Shown piece by piece: positions 8,291 through 17,400 of a stretch of 34,716 bases of DNA. The stretch is from an uncultured Eubacteriales bacterium (lineage in GTDB: Bacteria; Bacillota; Clostridia; Monoglobales; Monoglobaceae), in NCBI GenBank assembly GCA_958352815.1, contig CATWQA010000021.1, forward strand, positions 1 to 34,716, written 5' to 3'. The stretch's first letter is position 1. Each line of letters begins with the position of its first letter. The translations under genes and the position numbers were made by a program. The notes beneath the pieces were generated by a model. That model did not search any database. It saw only the letters and a program-made list of their open reading frames with translations, and was not told where the DNA came from.

Positions 8291-9322
8291 TTATCTCTGA
8301 ACACGACCGCTGCCGTCTCCGCCAACCAGGTTCTCAACATCTGCACGAGTAACCAGGTTGAAGTCTCCGGGAATTGTGTGCTTAAGAGCTGACGCTGCAA
8401 CACCATATTCGAGAGCGTCCTTGAAGTTCTTACCGTCAACAAATCCGCAGATTGTACCGCCGGCAAATGAGTCGCCGCCGCCAACACGGTCAACGATAGG
8501 ATGAATTCTGTACTCCTTTGAGTGATAGAATTCCTTTGTATCTCTTGAATAGATACAAGCAGACCAACCGTTATCGGAAGCCGAGTGGCTTACACGAAGT
8601 GAGCTGATAACATACTCAAAGTTGAACTTGTCAACCATCTGCTTGAAGATATCCTCGTATCCTGCAAGCTCCAAATCACCGCTTGTAACGTCTGTTGCGC
8701 CGGGCTTGAAGCCGAGAACCTTTTCAGCGTCCTCCTCGTTGCCGATACAAACGTCAACATACTGCATCAGGTTTGTCATAACCTTCTGAGCCTTTTCGCT
8801 TGACCACAGCTTCTTACGGAAGTTAAGGTCAACAGAAACCTTAACGCCCTTAGCCTTAGCAGCCTTAAGAGCAGCCTCTGTAAGCTCAGCGGCAGCGTCG
8901 GAAACAGCAGGTGTAATACCTGTGAAGTGGAACCAGTCAGCGCCCTCAAAAATAGCGTCAAAATCAAAATCAGCAGCTGTAGCTGTTGAAATTGAAGAAT
9001 GAGCTCTGTCGTATACAACGTTAGATGCTCTCATGGAAGCGCCTGTCTCCAGGTAGTAAATACCCAGTCTTTCACCGGTCTTAGCGATGTTCTTTGTTTC
9101 AACACCGTATTTTCTCAGGGCTGCAACAGCGCATTCACCAATCGGGTTGTCGGGAACAGCTGTAACGAACTCAGCGTCGTGACCGTAGTTAGCCAGTGAT
9201 ACAGCAACATTAGCCTCGCCGCCGCCGTAGTTAATGTCAAACTCGTCAGCCTGAATAAATTTCTCATTGTTAGGTGTGGAAAGTCTGAGCATGATTTCGC
9301 CCATTGTAACAACTTTAGCCAT
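8291..9322 (-). CDS. kdgK: 2-keto-3-deoxygluconate kinase (PfkB family)
   Basis: Phosphorylates 2-keto-3-deoxygluconate to KDPG, a step in catabolism of galacturonate and glucuronate from pectin. The 343-residue protein has the PfkB N-terminal signature GGGEANVAVSLANYG (about 34-48) and the C-terminal ATP-binding/catalytic motif DRVGGGDSFAGG, with the catalytic Asp in GGDSF. The start has AAAGGAGAC 10 nt upstream. It follows eda by 56 bp on the same strand. PfkB kinases can act on other sugars, but pairing with KDPG aldolase makes KDG by far the likeliest substrate. The terminator at 8246-8278 ends the operon. Confidence 0.9.
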   Translation of the reverse strand: MAKVVTMGEIMLRLSTPNNEKFIQADEFDINYGGGEANVAVSLANYGHDAEFVTAVPDNPIGECAVAALRKYGVETKNIAKTGERLGIYYLETGASMRASNVVYDRAHSSISTATAADFDFDAIFEGADWFHFTGITPAVSDAAAELTEAALKAAKAKGVKVSVDLNFRKKLWSSEKAQKVMTNLMQYVDVCIGNEEDAEKVLGFKPGATDVTSGDLELAGYEDIFKQMVDKFNFEYVISSLRVSHSASDNGWSACIYSRDTKEFYHSKEYRIHPIVDRVGGGDSFAGGTICGFVDGKNFKDALEYGVAASALKHTIPGDFNLVTRADVENLVGGDGSGRVQR

Positions 9323-9378
9323 TTGTAATAGTCTCCTTTAAATATGTAAAATAGTTTAATAAAATATCGGTTTAAGGA

Positions 9379-10026
9379 TTAAAGAGCCGCGCGTGTTTCC
9401 TTAATCTTAGCGATAAACTCTTTAGCTGTAGCTGTGATAGCAGCGTAGTCGCCCGTCTTAGCGCCCTTTGTCAGTGAAGAACCTGCGCCGACAGCAACAG
9501 CGCCCGCCTTAATCCACTGGTCAACATTATTAACGTCAACACCGCCTGTGGGCATAAGCTTAGCCTGGGGCAGAGGACCTCTAACGTCCTTGATGAAGTT
9601 GGGGCCAACAATGTCGCCGGGGAATACCTTACAGATATCAACGCCTGCTTCCATAGCGGTGAGGATCTCGGTAAAGGTCATTGTGCCGGGCATGTAGGGA
9701 ACAGCGTAACGGTTACAGAGCTTAGCCGCCTCTGCGTTAAAGCCGGGGCTAACGATAAAGTTAGCGCCTGAAAGAATAGCCTGTCTTGCGGTCTCAGAGT
9801 CAAGAACCGTACCTGCGCCGAGAAGCATTTCGCCGTTTGTGTACTTAGCGGCAAGAGCCTCGATTACCTTGTGTGCGCCGGGAACCGTGAACGTCAGCTC
9901 AATTGAGGGGCAGCCGCCCTCCAAGCAAGCGTCGGAAATTCTGATAGCTTCCTCCGCGCTGCTTGCGCGAACAACAGCAACCAGACCGGCGTCTGTCATT
10001 TTTGTCAAAACTTGTTGTTTATCCAT
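9379..10026 (-). CDS. eda: KDPG (2-dehydro-3-deoxyphosphogluconate) aldolase
   Basis: Cleaves KDPG into pyruvate and glyceraldehyde 3-phosphate in the cytoplasm. The 215-residue protein shows the class I aldolase residues of this family: Arg20 (VVR), Glu43 (SIELTF), the GAGTVL loop and the Schiff-base Lys133 in ICKVFPGD, plus the PTGGV phosphate-binding loop. It starts at ATG 10026 behind a strong AGGAGGAG. It is first in a two-gene operon with kdgK. Together they convert KDG from pectin to triose phosphate and pyruvate. Some family members also act on KDPGal or 4-hydroxy-2-oxoglutarate. Confidence 0.93.
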   Translation of the reverse strand: MDKQQVLTKMTDAGLVAVVRASSAEEAIRISDACLEGGCPSIELTFTVPGAHKVIEALAAKYTNGEMLLGAGTVLDSETARQAILSGANFIVSPGFNAEAAKLCNRYAVPYMPGTMTFTEILTAMEAGVDICKVFPGDIVGPNFIKDVRGPLPQAKLMPTGGVDVNNVDQWIKAGAVAVGAGSSLTKGAKTGDYAAITATAKEFIAKIKETRAAL

Positions 10027-10108
10027 TTTTATCTCCTCCTATATATAAAATATAATTTTTTATGCAAAATAAATGAGCAGGTAGCAGAAATAAACTGCCC
10101 ACATAGAT

Positions 10109-10137
10109 ATTATAACTCAATACTTCCCAATTAGCAA
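10109..10137 (-). promoter_or_regulatory. Promoter of eda-kdgK
   Basis: On the minus strand TTGCTA (10137-10132), 17 bp, TATAAT (10114-10109). The leader of about 75 nt contains the inverted repeat GCAG-TTTATTT-CTGC shortly after the start (about 10081-10098), a possible operator for a uronate-responsive repressor; that role is inference. Confidence 0.7.
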
Positions 10138-10330
10138 GAGCATTTTAAAAAAATTTTACAGTTTTTTTATTTAAATGCACCTTTTAAACACGGGATATCA
10201 AAAGGAAACGGTCAAGGAGGTAAATCGGGGCGGCGGTTGAGGATAAATATTGAAAAAAATTCCTTAAAGACTTTTGTGTTTTTGTTACAATATACAAAAA
10301 TGGACGGAGGCTGACTTTTAGACTTGATTT

Positions 10331-10359
10331 TTGAGCGTTCTTGGGGTAAACTGTATAGG
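10331..10359 (+). promoter_or_regulatory. Candidate promoter of pfkA
   Basis: TTGAGC (10331-10336), 17 bp, TATAGG (10354-10359), about 85 nt before the pfkA start. The boxes are imperfect and another weak candidate (TACAAT at 10286-10291) lies upstream. The divergent gap 10027-10445 otherwise holds only the eda promoter and AT-rich sequence. Confidence 0.35.
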
Positions 10360-10445
10360 TATAAATTTGCGATGATAAGCGGTAATAATAATTCCATGGC
10401 AAAATTATTTTGCAAACCTTGGTTAAGCATATTGGAGGTCTGTTT

Positions 10446-11546
10446 ATGAGTGAAATTAAAAAGATAGGTGTAATGACGGGCGGCGGCGACTGTCCGGGAC
10501 TTAACGCGGTTATCAGAGCGGTTGTTAAGACCGCTATCCAGAGATACGGTCTTGAGGTTGTTGGTATAAGACACGGTTACCGCGGTCTGTACCTGGGCGA
10601 GGAGGAATTTGTTCCCCTTACTCTCCACGATGTTTCCGGTATTATTTCAAGGGGCGGTACTATTTTGTACAGCTCCAATAAGGATAACCTTTTTGACTAC
10701 ACATATGTTGACGAGCACGGTCAGGAGCAGCGCGGCGACGTTTCGGACGTTGGCGTGAACAACCTGAAGAAGGCGGGTATTGACGCCCTTATTGTTATCG
10801 GCGGCGACGGTACGCTGACATCGGGCCGCGATTTTGCGCGCAAGGGTGTTAAGGTTATCGGTGTTCCCAAGACGATTGATAACGACTTGGCTTCAACAGA
10901 TACAACTTTCGGTTTTGACACGGCTGTTGCCACTGCGACAGAGGCAATCGATAAGCTGAGAACAACTGCCGAGTCTCACAGCAGAACTATTGTTGTTGAG
11001 GTTATGGGCAGATATGCGGGCTTTATCGCCATTGCTTCAGCTCTTGCCGGCGGTGCGGACGCGGCTCTTATTCCCGAAATCCCCTATGATATAAACAAGG
11101 TTGCGGAAACCATTAAGCAGAACAGAGCAAGGGGCAAGAACTTTGCCATTGTTGTTGTTGCAGAGGGCGCAAAGCCTTTAAACGGCGATGTTGTTATCTC
11201 AAAGGTAATTGAGAACAGTCCCGACCCGATTCGTCTCGGCGGAATAGGCGAAGTCATCGCAGGGCAGCTTGAGCATCTGGCAGGTCTCGAGTGCCGCGCA
11301 ACAATTTTGGGTCATACCCAGCGCGGAGGCTCCCCCACAGCTAACGACAGAATTTTGTCCACCCGTTACGGCTCATATGCCGTTGACCTGCTCATGGCAG
11401 GCAAGTTCGGCAACATGGTTACTCTTAACGGCGCAAGCCTCAGCTATGACTCCCTTGAAAACGTTATAGGCAAGAACAAGTCGGTTGACCCTGAAAGCTA
11501 CTGGATTAAGGCGGCAAGAGCCATTAATATGTGCCTGGGCGACTAA
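10446..11546 (+). CDS. pfkA: 6-phosphofructokinase (mixed ATP/PPi-type family)
   Basis: Phosphorylates fructose 6-phosphate to fructose 1,6-bisphosphate. The 366-residue protein has the N-terminal TGGGDCPGLNAVIR, the phosphodonor loop GGDGT (119-123), the catalytic PKTIDND (141-147), MGRYAG near 190 and the ATILGHTQRGG region near 290. Donor choice in this superfamily tracks two positions: the Gly of GGDG is ATP-like, whereas the Lys of PKTIDND is more typical of the PPi-type and mixed group than of PGTIDND enzymes. Donor is therefore uncertain. ATG 10446 has GGAGG 7 nt upstream and is preferred to the TTG at 10410. It is divergent from eda. No clear terminator precedes the rpmE promoter. Confidence 0.92.
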   Translation: MSEIKKIGVMTGGGDCPGLNAVIRAVVKTAIQRYGLEVVGIRHGYRGLYLGEEEFVPLTLHDVSGIISRGGTILYSSNKDNLFDYTYVDEHGQEQRGDVSDVGVNNLKKAGIDALIVIGGDGTLTSGRDFARKGVKVIGVPKTIDNDLASTDTTFGFDTAVATATEAIDKLRTTAESHSRTIVVEVMGRYAGFIAIASALAGGADAALIPEIPYDINKVAETIKQNRARGKNFAIVVVAEGAKPLNGDVVISKVIENSPDPIRLGGIGEVIAGQLEHLAGLECRATILGHTQRGGSPTANDRILSTRYGSYAVDLLMAGKFGNMVTLNGASLSYDSLENVIGKNKSVDPESYWIKAARAINMCLGD

Positions 11547-11572
11547 AAATTCGGTATTTTTGAAAAAAAGGC

Positions 11573-11601
11573 TTGCATTTTGTGCTTCGTTGTGTTATAA
11601 T
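11573..11601 (+). promoter_or_regulatory. Promoter of rpmE
   Basis: TTGCAT (11573-11578), 17-bp spacer, perfect TATAAT (11596-11601). It lies between pfkA and rpmE and indicates independent transcription of rpmE. Confidence 0.75.
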
Positions 11602-11662
11602 ATACGGCGTTGCAATTAATTAGTAAATAATTGAAGTTATATATTGAAAGAGGTGAAACGCA

Positions 11663-11866
11663 ATGAAAGAGGGAATTCATCCGGAGTACAAGCAGACGCA
11701 GATTAAGTGCGCTTGCGGTAATGTTATCGAAACGGGTTCCACAAAAGAGGATATCCGTATAGAAATTTGTTCGGCTTGTCACCCGTTCTACACAGGTAAG
11801 CAGAAGCTGGTTGATACAGGCGGCAGAGTTGACAAGTTCAGAAGACGTTACGGTCTTGATAAATAG
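11663..11866 (+). CDS. rpmE: 50S ribosomal protein L31, zinc-binding type
   Basis: A 67-residue ribosomal protein. It has the zinc-binding (C+) form: Cys16 and Cys18 (CACG) and Cys36 and Cys39 (CSACHPFYTG), as in RpmE rather than the zinc-free YtjA/RpmE2 paralogue. The C-terminal VDKFRRRYGL is typical. AGAGGTG precedes the ATG. It has its own promoter and terminator, so it is a single-gene unit. Confidence 0.97.
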   Translation: MKEGIHPEYKQTQIKCACGNVIETGSTKEDIRIEICSACHPFYTGKQKLVDTGGRVDKFRRRYGLDK

Positions 11867-11879
11867 TTTGAATAATTTA

Positions 11880-11909
11880 ACGGTCTGTCTTGATGAGACA
11901 GACCGTTTT
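11880..11909 (+). terminator. Terminator of rpmE
   Basis: Perfect 11-bp stem ACGGTCTGTCT (11880-11890) with AGACAGACCGT (11896-11906), 5-nt loop, ending in TTTT. It starts 14 nt after the stop codon. Confidence 0.9.
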
Positions 11910-12111
11910 GCTTGTTTGATAAAGGCTTTGCCGCGTAGCATTATGCCGCCTTTGGCAAAAGGCGGATAGCAAGCACGGTAGGTCGCCGTAGGCGACACGT
12001 GAGGCGCGCAGTCCCCGCCGCTTTAGGCGGCACATATATGTAGAAGAATAACGTAAACATTGGTTTTTATACTATATCCGTGATATTTTATTTAAATTTG
12101 ATAATATGGCC

Positions 12112-12275
12112 TGTCGCCCACCCTGTTGCGCTCTCATTATCAACAACTGAGGTGTGTTATTGACATTAGTTACGACATTTTAAAGGGAATACCGTGAGCC
12201 GTCCAACTTCAAAGAAGTTGGGTCACAGTCGGCAACAACTTAGGACTGTTATTGACAGGGCGGAACCGGGCTAGG
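12112..12275. repeat. MITE-like repeat unit, copy A
   Basis: About 165 bp with imperfect inverted ends: CTGTCGCCCACCCTGTTGCG on the left, and GGAACCGGGCTAGGCGATAG on the right. The right end matches the arm seen at 26693-26714. Inside are the perfect palindrome CCAACTTCAAAGAAGTTGG (12203-12221) and two 25-nt near-identical direct repeats (12141-12165 and 12233-12257) beginning CAACAACT and ending TTATTGACA. The flanks (11918-12060 and 12292-12307) hold further repeat modules. No coding gene is seen in 11867-12362. Confidence 0.7.
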
Positions 12276-12330
12276 CGATAGTTTAAAATAAAAAGCCTTT
12301 ATCAAAATACAGCATATGTATGTTTTGGGG

Positions 12331-12361
12331 ATAGAAAGGGGGCGAATAGCCCCCTTTCTAT
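12331..12361. terminator. Strong hairpin after the small membrane protein gene
   Basis: ATAGAAAGGGGGC (12331-12343) pairs perfectly with GCCCCCTTTCTAT (12349-12361), 5-nt loop. It starts 1 nt beyond the stop of the minus-strand gene. There is no clear T-run on the minus strand, so it may be a transcript-stabilising hairpin or a weak terminator. Confidence 0.5.
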
Positions 12362-12362
12362 A

Positions 12363-12659
12363 TCATCTTATTAGGTTTAAAATCAGGGTGGTAATCCCTA
12401 CGACTATCGCAGATGACGCCAGCCACATGAGCCCCTGAACCCGGATCTGCTTTTTGGTTTTCGCCTTGGCTGTGGGATAGTTGGGGTATAAGAAACCGTT
12501 TATTATCCTGTGCGCCTCTAAAACTATGTCCGAGTCACCGCTGTTTTTGGAAAAGACCTTGTCTGTTTCCTTGTCCCTTAGAATAAATATAGCCTGTTCG
12601 ATTTTGTCCGACTTAATGTCGTTGATAATAACCACTTGCCGTTTGTTTCTCAGTATCAT
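12363..12659 (-). CDS. Small protein with C-terminal membrane anchor
   Basis: A 98-residue hypothetical protein. Residues 1-72 are soluble and charged (VVIINDIKSDKIEQAIFILR near the start); one membrane helix spans about 75-97 (GLMWLASSAIVVGITTLILN), near the C-terminus. GGTGAT lies 4 nt before the ATG, supporting a real gene. It is alone on its strand. I recognise no family with confidence. It may be a tail-anchored cytoplasmic-face protein. Confidence 0.6.
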   Translation of the reverse strand: MILRNKRQVVIINDIKSDKIEQAIFILRDKETDKVFSKNSGDSDIVLEAHRIINGFLYPNYPTAKAKTKKQIRVQGLMWLASSAIVVGITTLILNLIR

Positions 12660-12746
12660 AGTATCACCGCTTTTTAAATATTTTCAATTTGTATAAATTT
12701 AATATTGACCGAAATTTTGCCGTTTATACCAAAATGTTCAAAAAAA

Positions 12747-12992
12747 TTACCCGCCGTAAGGGCAGAGGATAATAACTAAAACCAAGATGTCCCCCGCCTC
12801 TGCGTCGAAACGGACTTCACTATGTTCTGATTTTATGTAAATAAAATCAATCACACCGCTCCGTCGTTTCTCCTTGAATGACGGGGTGGAATCCGTTCTG
12901 CGGGACAAATTCCCCGATATAGTTAAAAATAATCTGTATTTTCTGTACTCTGTTATTGTCGGCGTTAATTCCGTTATAACTACTATTGACAT
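12747..12992 (-). pseudogene. Possible remnant of an AraC-type regulator N-terminus
   Basis: An 81-residue reading frame without a ribosome binding site. Its first codons overlap the -35 box of the tetR promoter. The stretch GVIDFIYIKSEHSEVRFDAE followed by AGDILVL resembles the cupin part of AraC-family regulators (iYI.sG...v.f...aGDil.LP), but it breaks off where PxG should follow, and no helix-turn-helix region exists. It could be a decayed gene fragment or coincidence. Confidence 0.3.
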
Positions 12993-13014
12993 TTTTATAT
13001 ACAGTTGCTATAAT
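12986..13014 (+). promoter_or_regulatory. Consensus promoter of the tetR operon
   Basis: Perfect TTGACA (12986-12991), 17-bp spacer, perfect TATAAT (13009-13014). A full-consensus promoter implies strong transcription unless repressed, and the operator overlaps its -10 box. Confidence 0.88.
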
Positions 13015-13033
13015 TAAACTGATAGTTTAATTA
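13011..13033. promoter_or_regulatory. Palindromic operator, probably TetR binding site
   Basis: TAATTAAACT (13011-13020), GAT, AGTTTAATTA (13024-13033): perfect 10-bp arms with a 3-bp centre. It overlaps the -10 box and the transcription start and ends 14 bp before the tetR ATG. Position and symmetry are what is expected of autorepression by the adjacent TetR-family protein. Confidence 0.8.
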
Positions 13034-13046
13034 TTTGGAGGAGCTT

Positions 13047-13685
13047 ATGGGACGAAGAAAGAAAGAACCAAAAAGTGTTCATAGGGAAAATATTGCTTCT
13101 GCCGCGTCAGAATTGTTTATGAAAAAAGGTATTGAAGCTACTTCTATGGATGATATTGCAAAAACTGCCGGATACAGCAAAGCGACTTTATATGTGTATT
13201 TTGAAAATAAAGAGGAAATTGTTGGGCTTTTAACATTAAACAGTATGAAAAAGCTGTATAATTACATATATTCAGCATTAGAAGAACAGGAGACTACCAA
13301 AGTCAGATATGATTTAATTTGCAACGGTTTGGTTAAATATCAAGAAGAATTTCCTTTCTATTTCAAGATAGCATTGGATAAAATCAATATCAATTTTGAA
13401 AACCATGATTACTTACCGGAAGAAAAGGAAACCTACCGAGTTGGTGAGGATATAAATGAAAAACTAAAAGATTTTTTAATATGCGGCATTGAAAAGGGAG
13501 ATTTGAAAAATAATCTGGAGGTTATGCCAACCATATTTAATTTCTGGGGGATGTTGTCAGGAACTATCAATCTTGCTGCGAATAAAGAAGAATATATCAA
13601 AAGTGCAATAGGCCTGTCTAAAAACCAGTTTTTGGAATACGGCTTTAATATGCTGTATCGTTCTATTTCAAATACGGAGGAATGA
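13047..13685 (+). CDS. TetR/AcrR-family transcriptional repressor
   Basis: A 212-residue regulator. The N-terminal helix-turn-helix (about 15-60) reads IASAASELFMKKGIEATSMD, then DIAKTAGYSKATLYVYFENK, the classic TetR_N signature. The remaining residues form the ligand-binding and dimer domain. TTGGAGGAG precedes ATG 13047. It is followed 2 bp later by the flavoprotein gene, so it most likely controls itself and that gene through the palindrome at 13011-13033. The sequence is clearly AT-richer than the flanking housekeeping genes, suggesting acquisition by transfer. The inducer is unknown. Confidence 0.92.
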   Translation: MGRRKKEPKSVHRENIASAASELFMKKGIEATSMDDIAKTAGYSKATLYVYFENKEEIVGLLTLNSMKKLYNYIYSALEEQETTKVRYDLICNGLVKYQEEFPFYFKIALDKININFENHDYLPEEKETYRVGEDINEKLKDFLICGIEKGDLKNNLEVMPTIFNFWGMLSGTINLAANKEEYIKSAIGLSKNQFLEYGFNMLYRSISNTEE

Positions 13686-13687
13686 AT

Positions 13688-14257
13688 ATGAAGGAGAATA
13701 ATATACTTGCAATTTTAGGGAGCCCGCATACGGACGGAACAACAGCAGCTATGCTTGATTGCGCAATTCGTCAAGCAGAAAAAATCGGATACTGTGTAAC
13801 AAGAGTCAACTTGTATGAAAAGAATATTTCTTTTTGCAAAGGCTGTGAAGCTTGTTATAGGACACAAAATTGTGTTATAAATGACGATATTCAAGAAATT
13901 ACCGCTTTATTGCGAAAATGTCATACTGTTATTCTTGCGGCTCCCGTGTACTGGGCAAACGTTCCTGCACCGGTTAAAAATATGTTTGACCGTTTGCTCG
14001 GAACGGCAATGGAGAAAACAAAAACATTCCCAAAGCCGCGCTTGAAAGACAAAAAATATATAATACTGACTTCCTGCCATACTCCCTCTCCTTTTTCGTG
14101 GATATTCGGACAAAGCAGGGGTGCAATCCGAAATATTGACGAATTTTTTAAGACCGCAGGAATGAAACCAATAGGTAAAGTTGTCTGTGCAGGCGCTAAA
14201 AACAATGCGGTGTTGCCTAATCGTATAATCAACAAAATTGAGAGATGTTTAAAGTGA
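13688..14257 (+). CDS. Iron-sulfur flavoprotein / NADPH-dependent FMN reductase-like
   Basis: A 189-residue flavodoxin-fold protein. It starts with the FMN phosphate loop LGSPHTDGTTA. It then has a compact cysteine motif Cys50-x2-Cys53-x2-Cys56-x5-Cys62 (CKGCEACYRTQNC), the spacing described for the 4Fe-4S cluster of archaeal and clostridial iron-sulfur flavoproteins (Isf). AAPVYWANVPAPVKNMFDR (85-102) is the second flavin loop typical of the NADPH-dependent FMN reductase group. ATG 13688 is 7 nt after the GGAGG that lies in the end of tetR; an ATG at 13682 overlaps the tetR stop but is too close to that site. Its job is probably electron transfer or reduction of quinones, nitro compounds or oxygen, induced when TetR is released. 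Confidence 0.85.
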   Translation: MKENNILAILGSPHTDGTTAAMLDCAIRQAEKIGYCVTRVNLYEKNISFCKGCEACYRTQNCVINDDIQEITALLRKCHTVILAAPVYWANVPAPVKNMFDRLLGTAMEKTKTFPKPRLKDKKYIILTSCHTPSPFSWIFGQSRGAIRNIDEFFKTAGMKPIGKVVCAGAKNNAVLPNRIINKIERCLK

Positions 14258-14340
14258 AATTGTCTATGAAAAATGGGGAATTTGCAGATTAAAAGACAAT
14301 ACGCTATCAGATTATCAACCTTTATATATTATTTACAGCA

Positions 14341-14381
14341 AGAGATACAGACTTAACTGATAGCCTGTATCTCTTTTATTT
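14341..14381 (+). terminator. Terminator of the tetR-flavoprotein operon
   Basis: AGAGATACAG (14341-14350) pairs perfectly with CTGTATCTCT (14365-14374), 14-nt loop, followed by TTTATTTT. Confidence 0.85.
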
Positions 14382-14447
14382 TGCGCCTTGTCTGTCGGTA
14401 AATTTAATAACTTCCTTATCGCCATTTATCTAAAGGCGGGTCAAATT

Positions 14448-17400
14448 TTATCGGCCTAAGGTAAATACCTCGCTGAGGGGAGCCATGTTCTCGTTCCATA
14501 GCATAACCTTTATCTCCTGCCCATCACTGAGGGGAACATCCTTATTGATTTCGTTGAGCTTGTTTGGAGCTATGGGTTCTATGATTATGCTCTCCAGTAT
14601 TTCCTTATCGCTGCTATACACCCCGATTATAAGAGCGGCATTTTCAGATGTCTCGCTGCACATAACCGTTGCCGTAACTCTGCCCTCCTCCAAAGCGGGA
14701 TTTTTTGTGTAGTATATTCCCGGCTGAATAGTAGGAGTGGGTGTAGGTTCTGCTGTAGGCGTAGGTTCTGTCGTAGGCGTGGGCGTAGGTTCTGCCGTAG
14801 GTGTGGGAGCGCCCTCGGGAATAAACCGGGCGGATATGGTGACGGCCTCGTCGGGCATTGTAAATGAATAGCTGCCGTCCGGCTCCTTAACTGTTTCAAC
14901 AACGCCGCCGTCCTCTGTATTAACGGTCACTGCCGTATTTACATAGCCTATATCGGGCATGGCGGTTATTATTATATTCTCGCCCTTTTTGGCGGCGGGA
15001 GCGCCATTGGAAAACTCCGCGCTGACAAGACCGATTTTAGAGCCGCCTGCCCATGCGAAATATTCTCCGCCCTCAGCACAGTCCACAATAAACTCATATA
15101 TGTCGGCTTGACTGCTGTAGAAATTGTTCTCTATATAGGCTCTTGAAGCATTGTCGTACAGGTTAAAGTACTTGCCGCCGAATATATAGAACTTCAATTT
15201 CAGCTGTCCCTTGTTGGGGGTGGAAAAGCTCATAACATTTCCCGTGGGCTGATTTGAGTCGGTAATAGGCGGCAAAATACGGGGGTTGTTGGTTCCGTGC
15301 AGGTTTGCCACATCTGTTCCGTCCTCATCAACAAAGCTGTACCATTGAACTGCGTCATAAAATGTGATGGTTCCGTCTGTGTCGTCAGTGCCGTTCAGGG
15401 GGACAACCGCCTTGCCGTCTCCGAATATGTTGGTTACCTCCGGCACGGCGTCTGCGGGAATGTTGTCCTCCGCCCTCCAAATTACGCTCTTGCCTGCTGA
15501 GCTATACTCTGCGACTCCTATTCGAAGGCTTAGAGAACCGTTCTCTATATCGCCAAAGGCGATGTCGTAATTCGGTTCAGGCGTTGGTGTGGGAGACGGT
15601 GAATTTGTGGGAGCGGGAGTTGGGGTCGGCGAGGCGGTGGGCAGGGGCGTGGGAGAGGGAGGTGTATACTCCGTAATTGTCAGATTGCTGAACTTTGCCT
15701 CTGCCATGTACTCCTTTACGGGCGTTCCCTGGATAGAGTCAACCGCAAGCCCTACGTACAATGTTTCGCTTAAGCCCGAAATCGTCAGGGTAAGGGGCTG
15801 ACGGGGATTGTTTGTCCAGCTGACGCCGTCGTCTGAAACATAGCAGGTTATAGTGTCCCCGGTTCTAACCATTCTAAGATAGTCGGGAACTCGATATTGG
15901 CTCTTGCTGGTGTCGTAGGAATCGTTATTCTCGATTGAGGTTCCGCTGCTGTTCTTGAACCATTTAACTGTTCCCTTGCCGCCTGTGGTGTCTCTTAATA
16001 TAGTCTTAACGTTTTGACCGTATTTAAGCCAGCCGTCGGAAATCATTGCCATTCTGGACTTTGGATCCAGGGTTTCCCTAATCATAATGCCGCAGAGCTC
16101 GCCGTTTTCAAATTTGGGAACCTGCTCCACCTTGACCGAAATGTCAAAATCACCCGTGACCTCCTTATACATAAAGTCGAACTTGTCCGAGGTTTTGGCA
16201 GCGCCGATTGCGCCGCTGCCCATGATTGTGTACACTCCGTTTTCGTACCAGGAGCCGCCTTGGTTGTTAAAGGCGGTTGAACCGATTTGGGCATGTGTAT
16301 ATCCCGGCGCACCTGCCGTGGACTTGACGTATACAATAGATGTGGGGCTGCTCGTTGCCTCCCCTTTATTGTTATACGCCCGAGAGGTCAGGTAGTGAGT
16401 GCCGGGGGTCAGAGTCAGAGGGGCGTTCAGCGTTGCCGAATTTTCCGTATGTATAAGCTTTGTGCCGTCGTAAATCTCAAATTTGGTTATCTCCGTGCCC
16501 TCTTTGGCAGTGGCAGTTGCCTGATATGTAAGTGTTTCGCTGTCGTTTATAACAGCCCATCTGTTGGTTGAACCCAGAGAGTTCATGTCCTGAACGGCGG
16601 GAGCGGTCACCGTAATTGAGGGGTTTGTGGGGGCGGACTGCTGCGCCGTCCAATCGTTTACGTATGCCTCAATCCAGGTGTATCCTGCGAACTCGCCGCT
16701 TGGCACTATATCGGTCTCTTTGGCGGAGCCCATGGCGTTTTCATCTTTCCAGCTCTTAGGGATTTCAAATGTTCTGTATGCAGTCTCTGTGTTAATGTGA
16801 CCGCCTACCTCGTCGGCGTTGTTGATTATTCTGCCTGTTTGGTTAATAACATCGTTTACAATTCTCGCGTCAATGGCGTCCCGCTTGGGCAGGGTCGCTC
16901 CAACGTTGTTGAGGACGGTTTGATATGCCTCCTCGGCGGTTTGAGTGTTAATTTCATATTCGCCCATATCAACGGGAGCGGAGAGAATTTCCGCAGAGGC
17001 AATATTTGCCACTCCGTTTAGATTGTTGCTCGTAACGCTGCTGCTGCCGTAAACATAGTTGCCGTCAAAGTAAAACTGAGACTTTGAAACCGAGGGGTAG
17101 GCATTGGAAATCTCAAAAATCCTGGTTCTTAAGGAGGATTTGGTTCCCGAACCGTACTTATAGTAGTTATTTACCCAGTTGACCTTTGAGGGGTTTTGGG
17201 TCTTATTATTGTAGGAATAGGGTTCGCCGCCGTAGGCGGAGTTGGTTGTGCCCCAGTTGTATATAACGTTGTTGCGAACGTCTGTGTTTTGCAGCTCGCG
17301 GTCAAGGCGGGGACTTCTGCTGTCGTGATGAGCCAGCAGGTTGTGGTGCCAGGTTGAGTTTGTGGCTCCGAAAATCGCGCCGTAGCCGTGAGCCCCCTTA

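Noticed and set aside
12331..12361. CRISPR-like or attachment-site palindrome
   Set aside because: Single copy, no spacers, and position directly after a stop codon fits a transcript-end hairpin.
13682..13690. Flavoprotein start at ATG 13682
   Set aside because: The GGAGG would be 1 nt away; ATG 13688 has correct spacing and gives the same protein less two residues.
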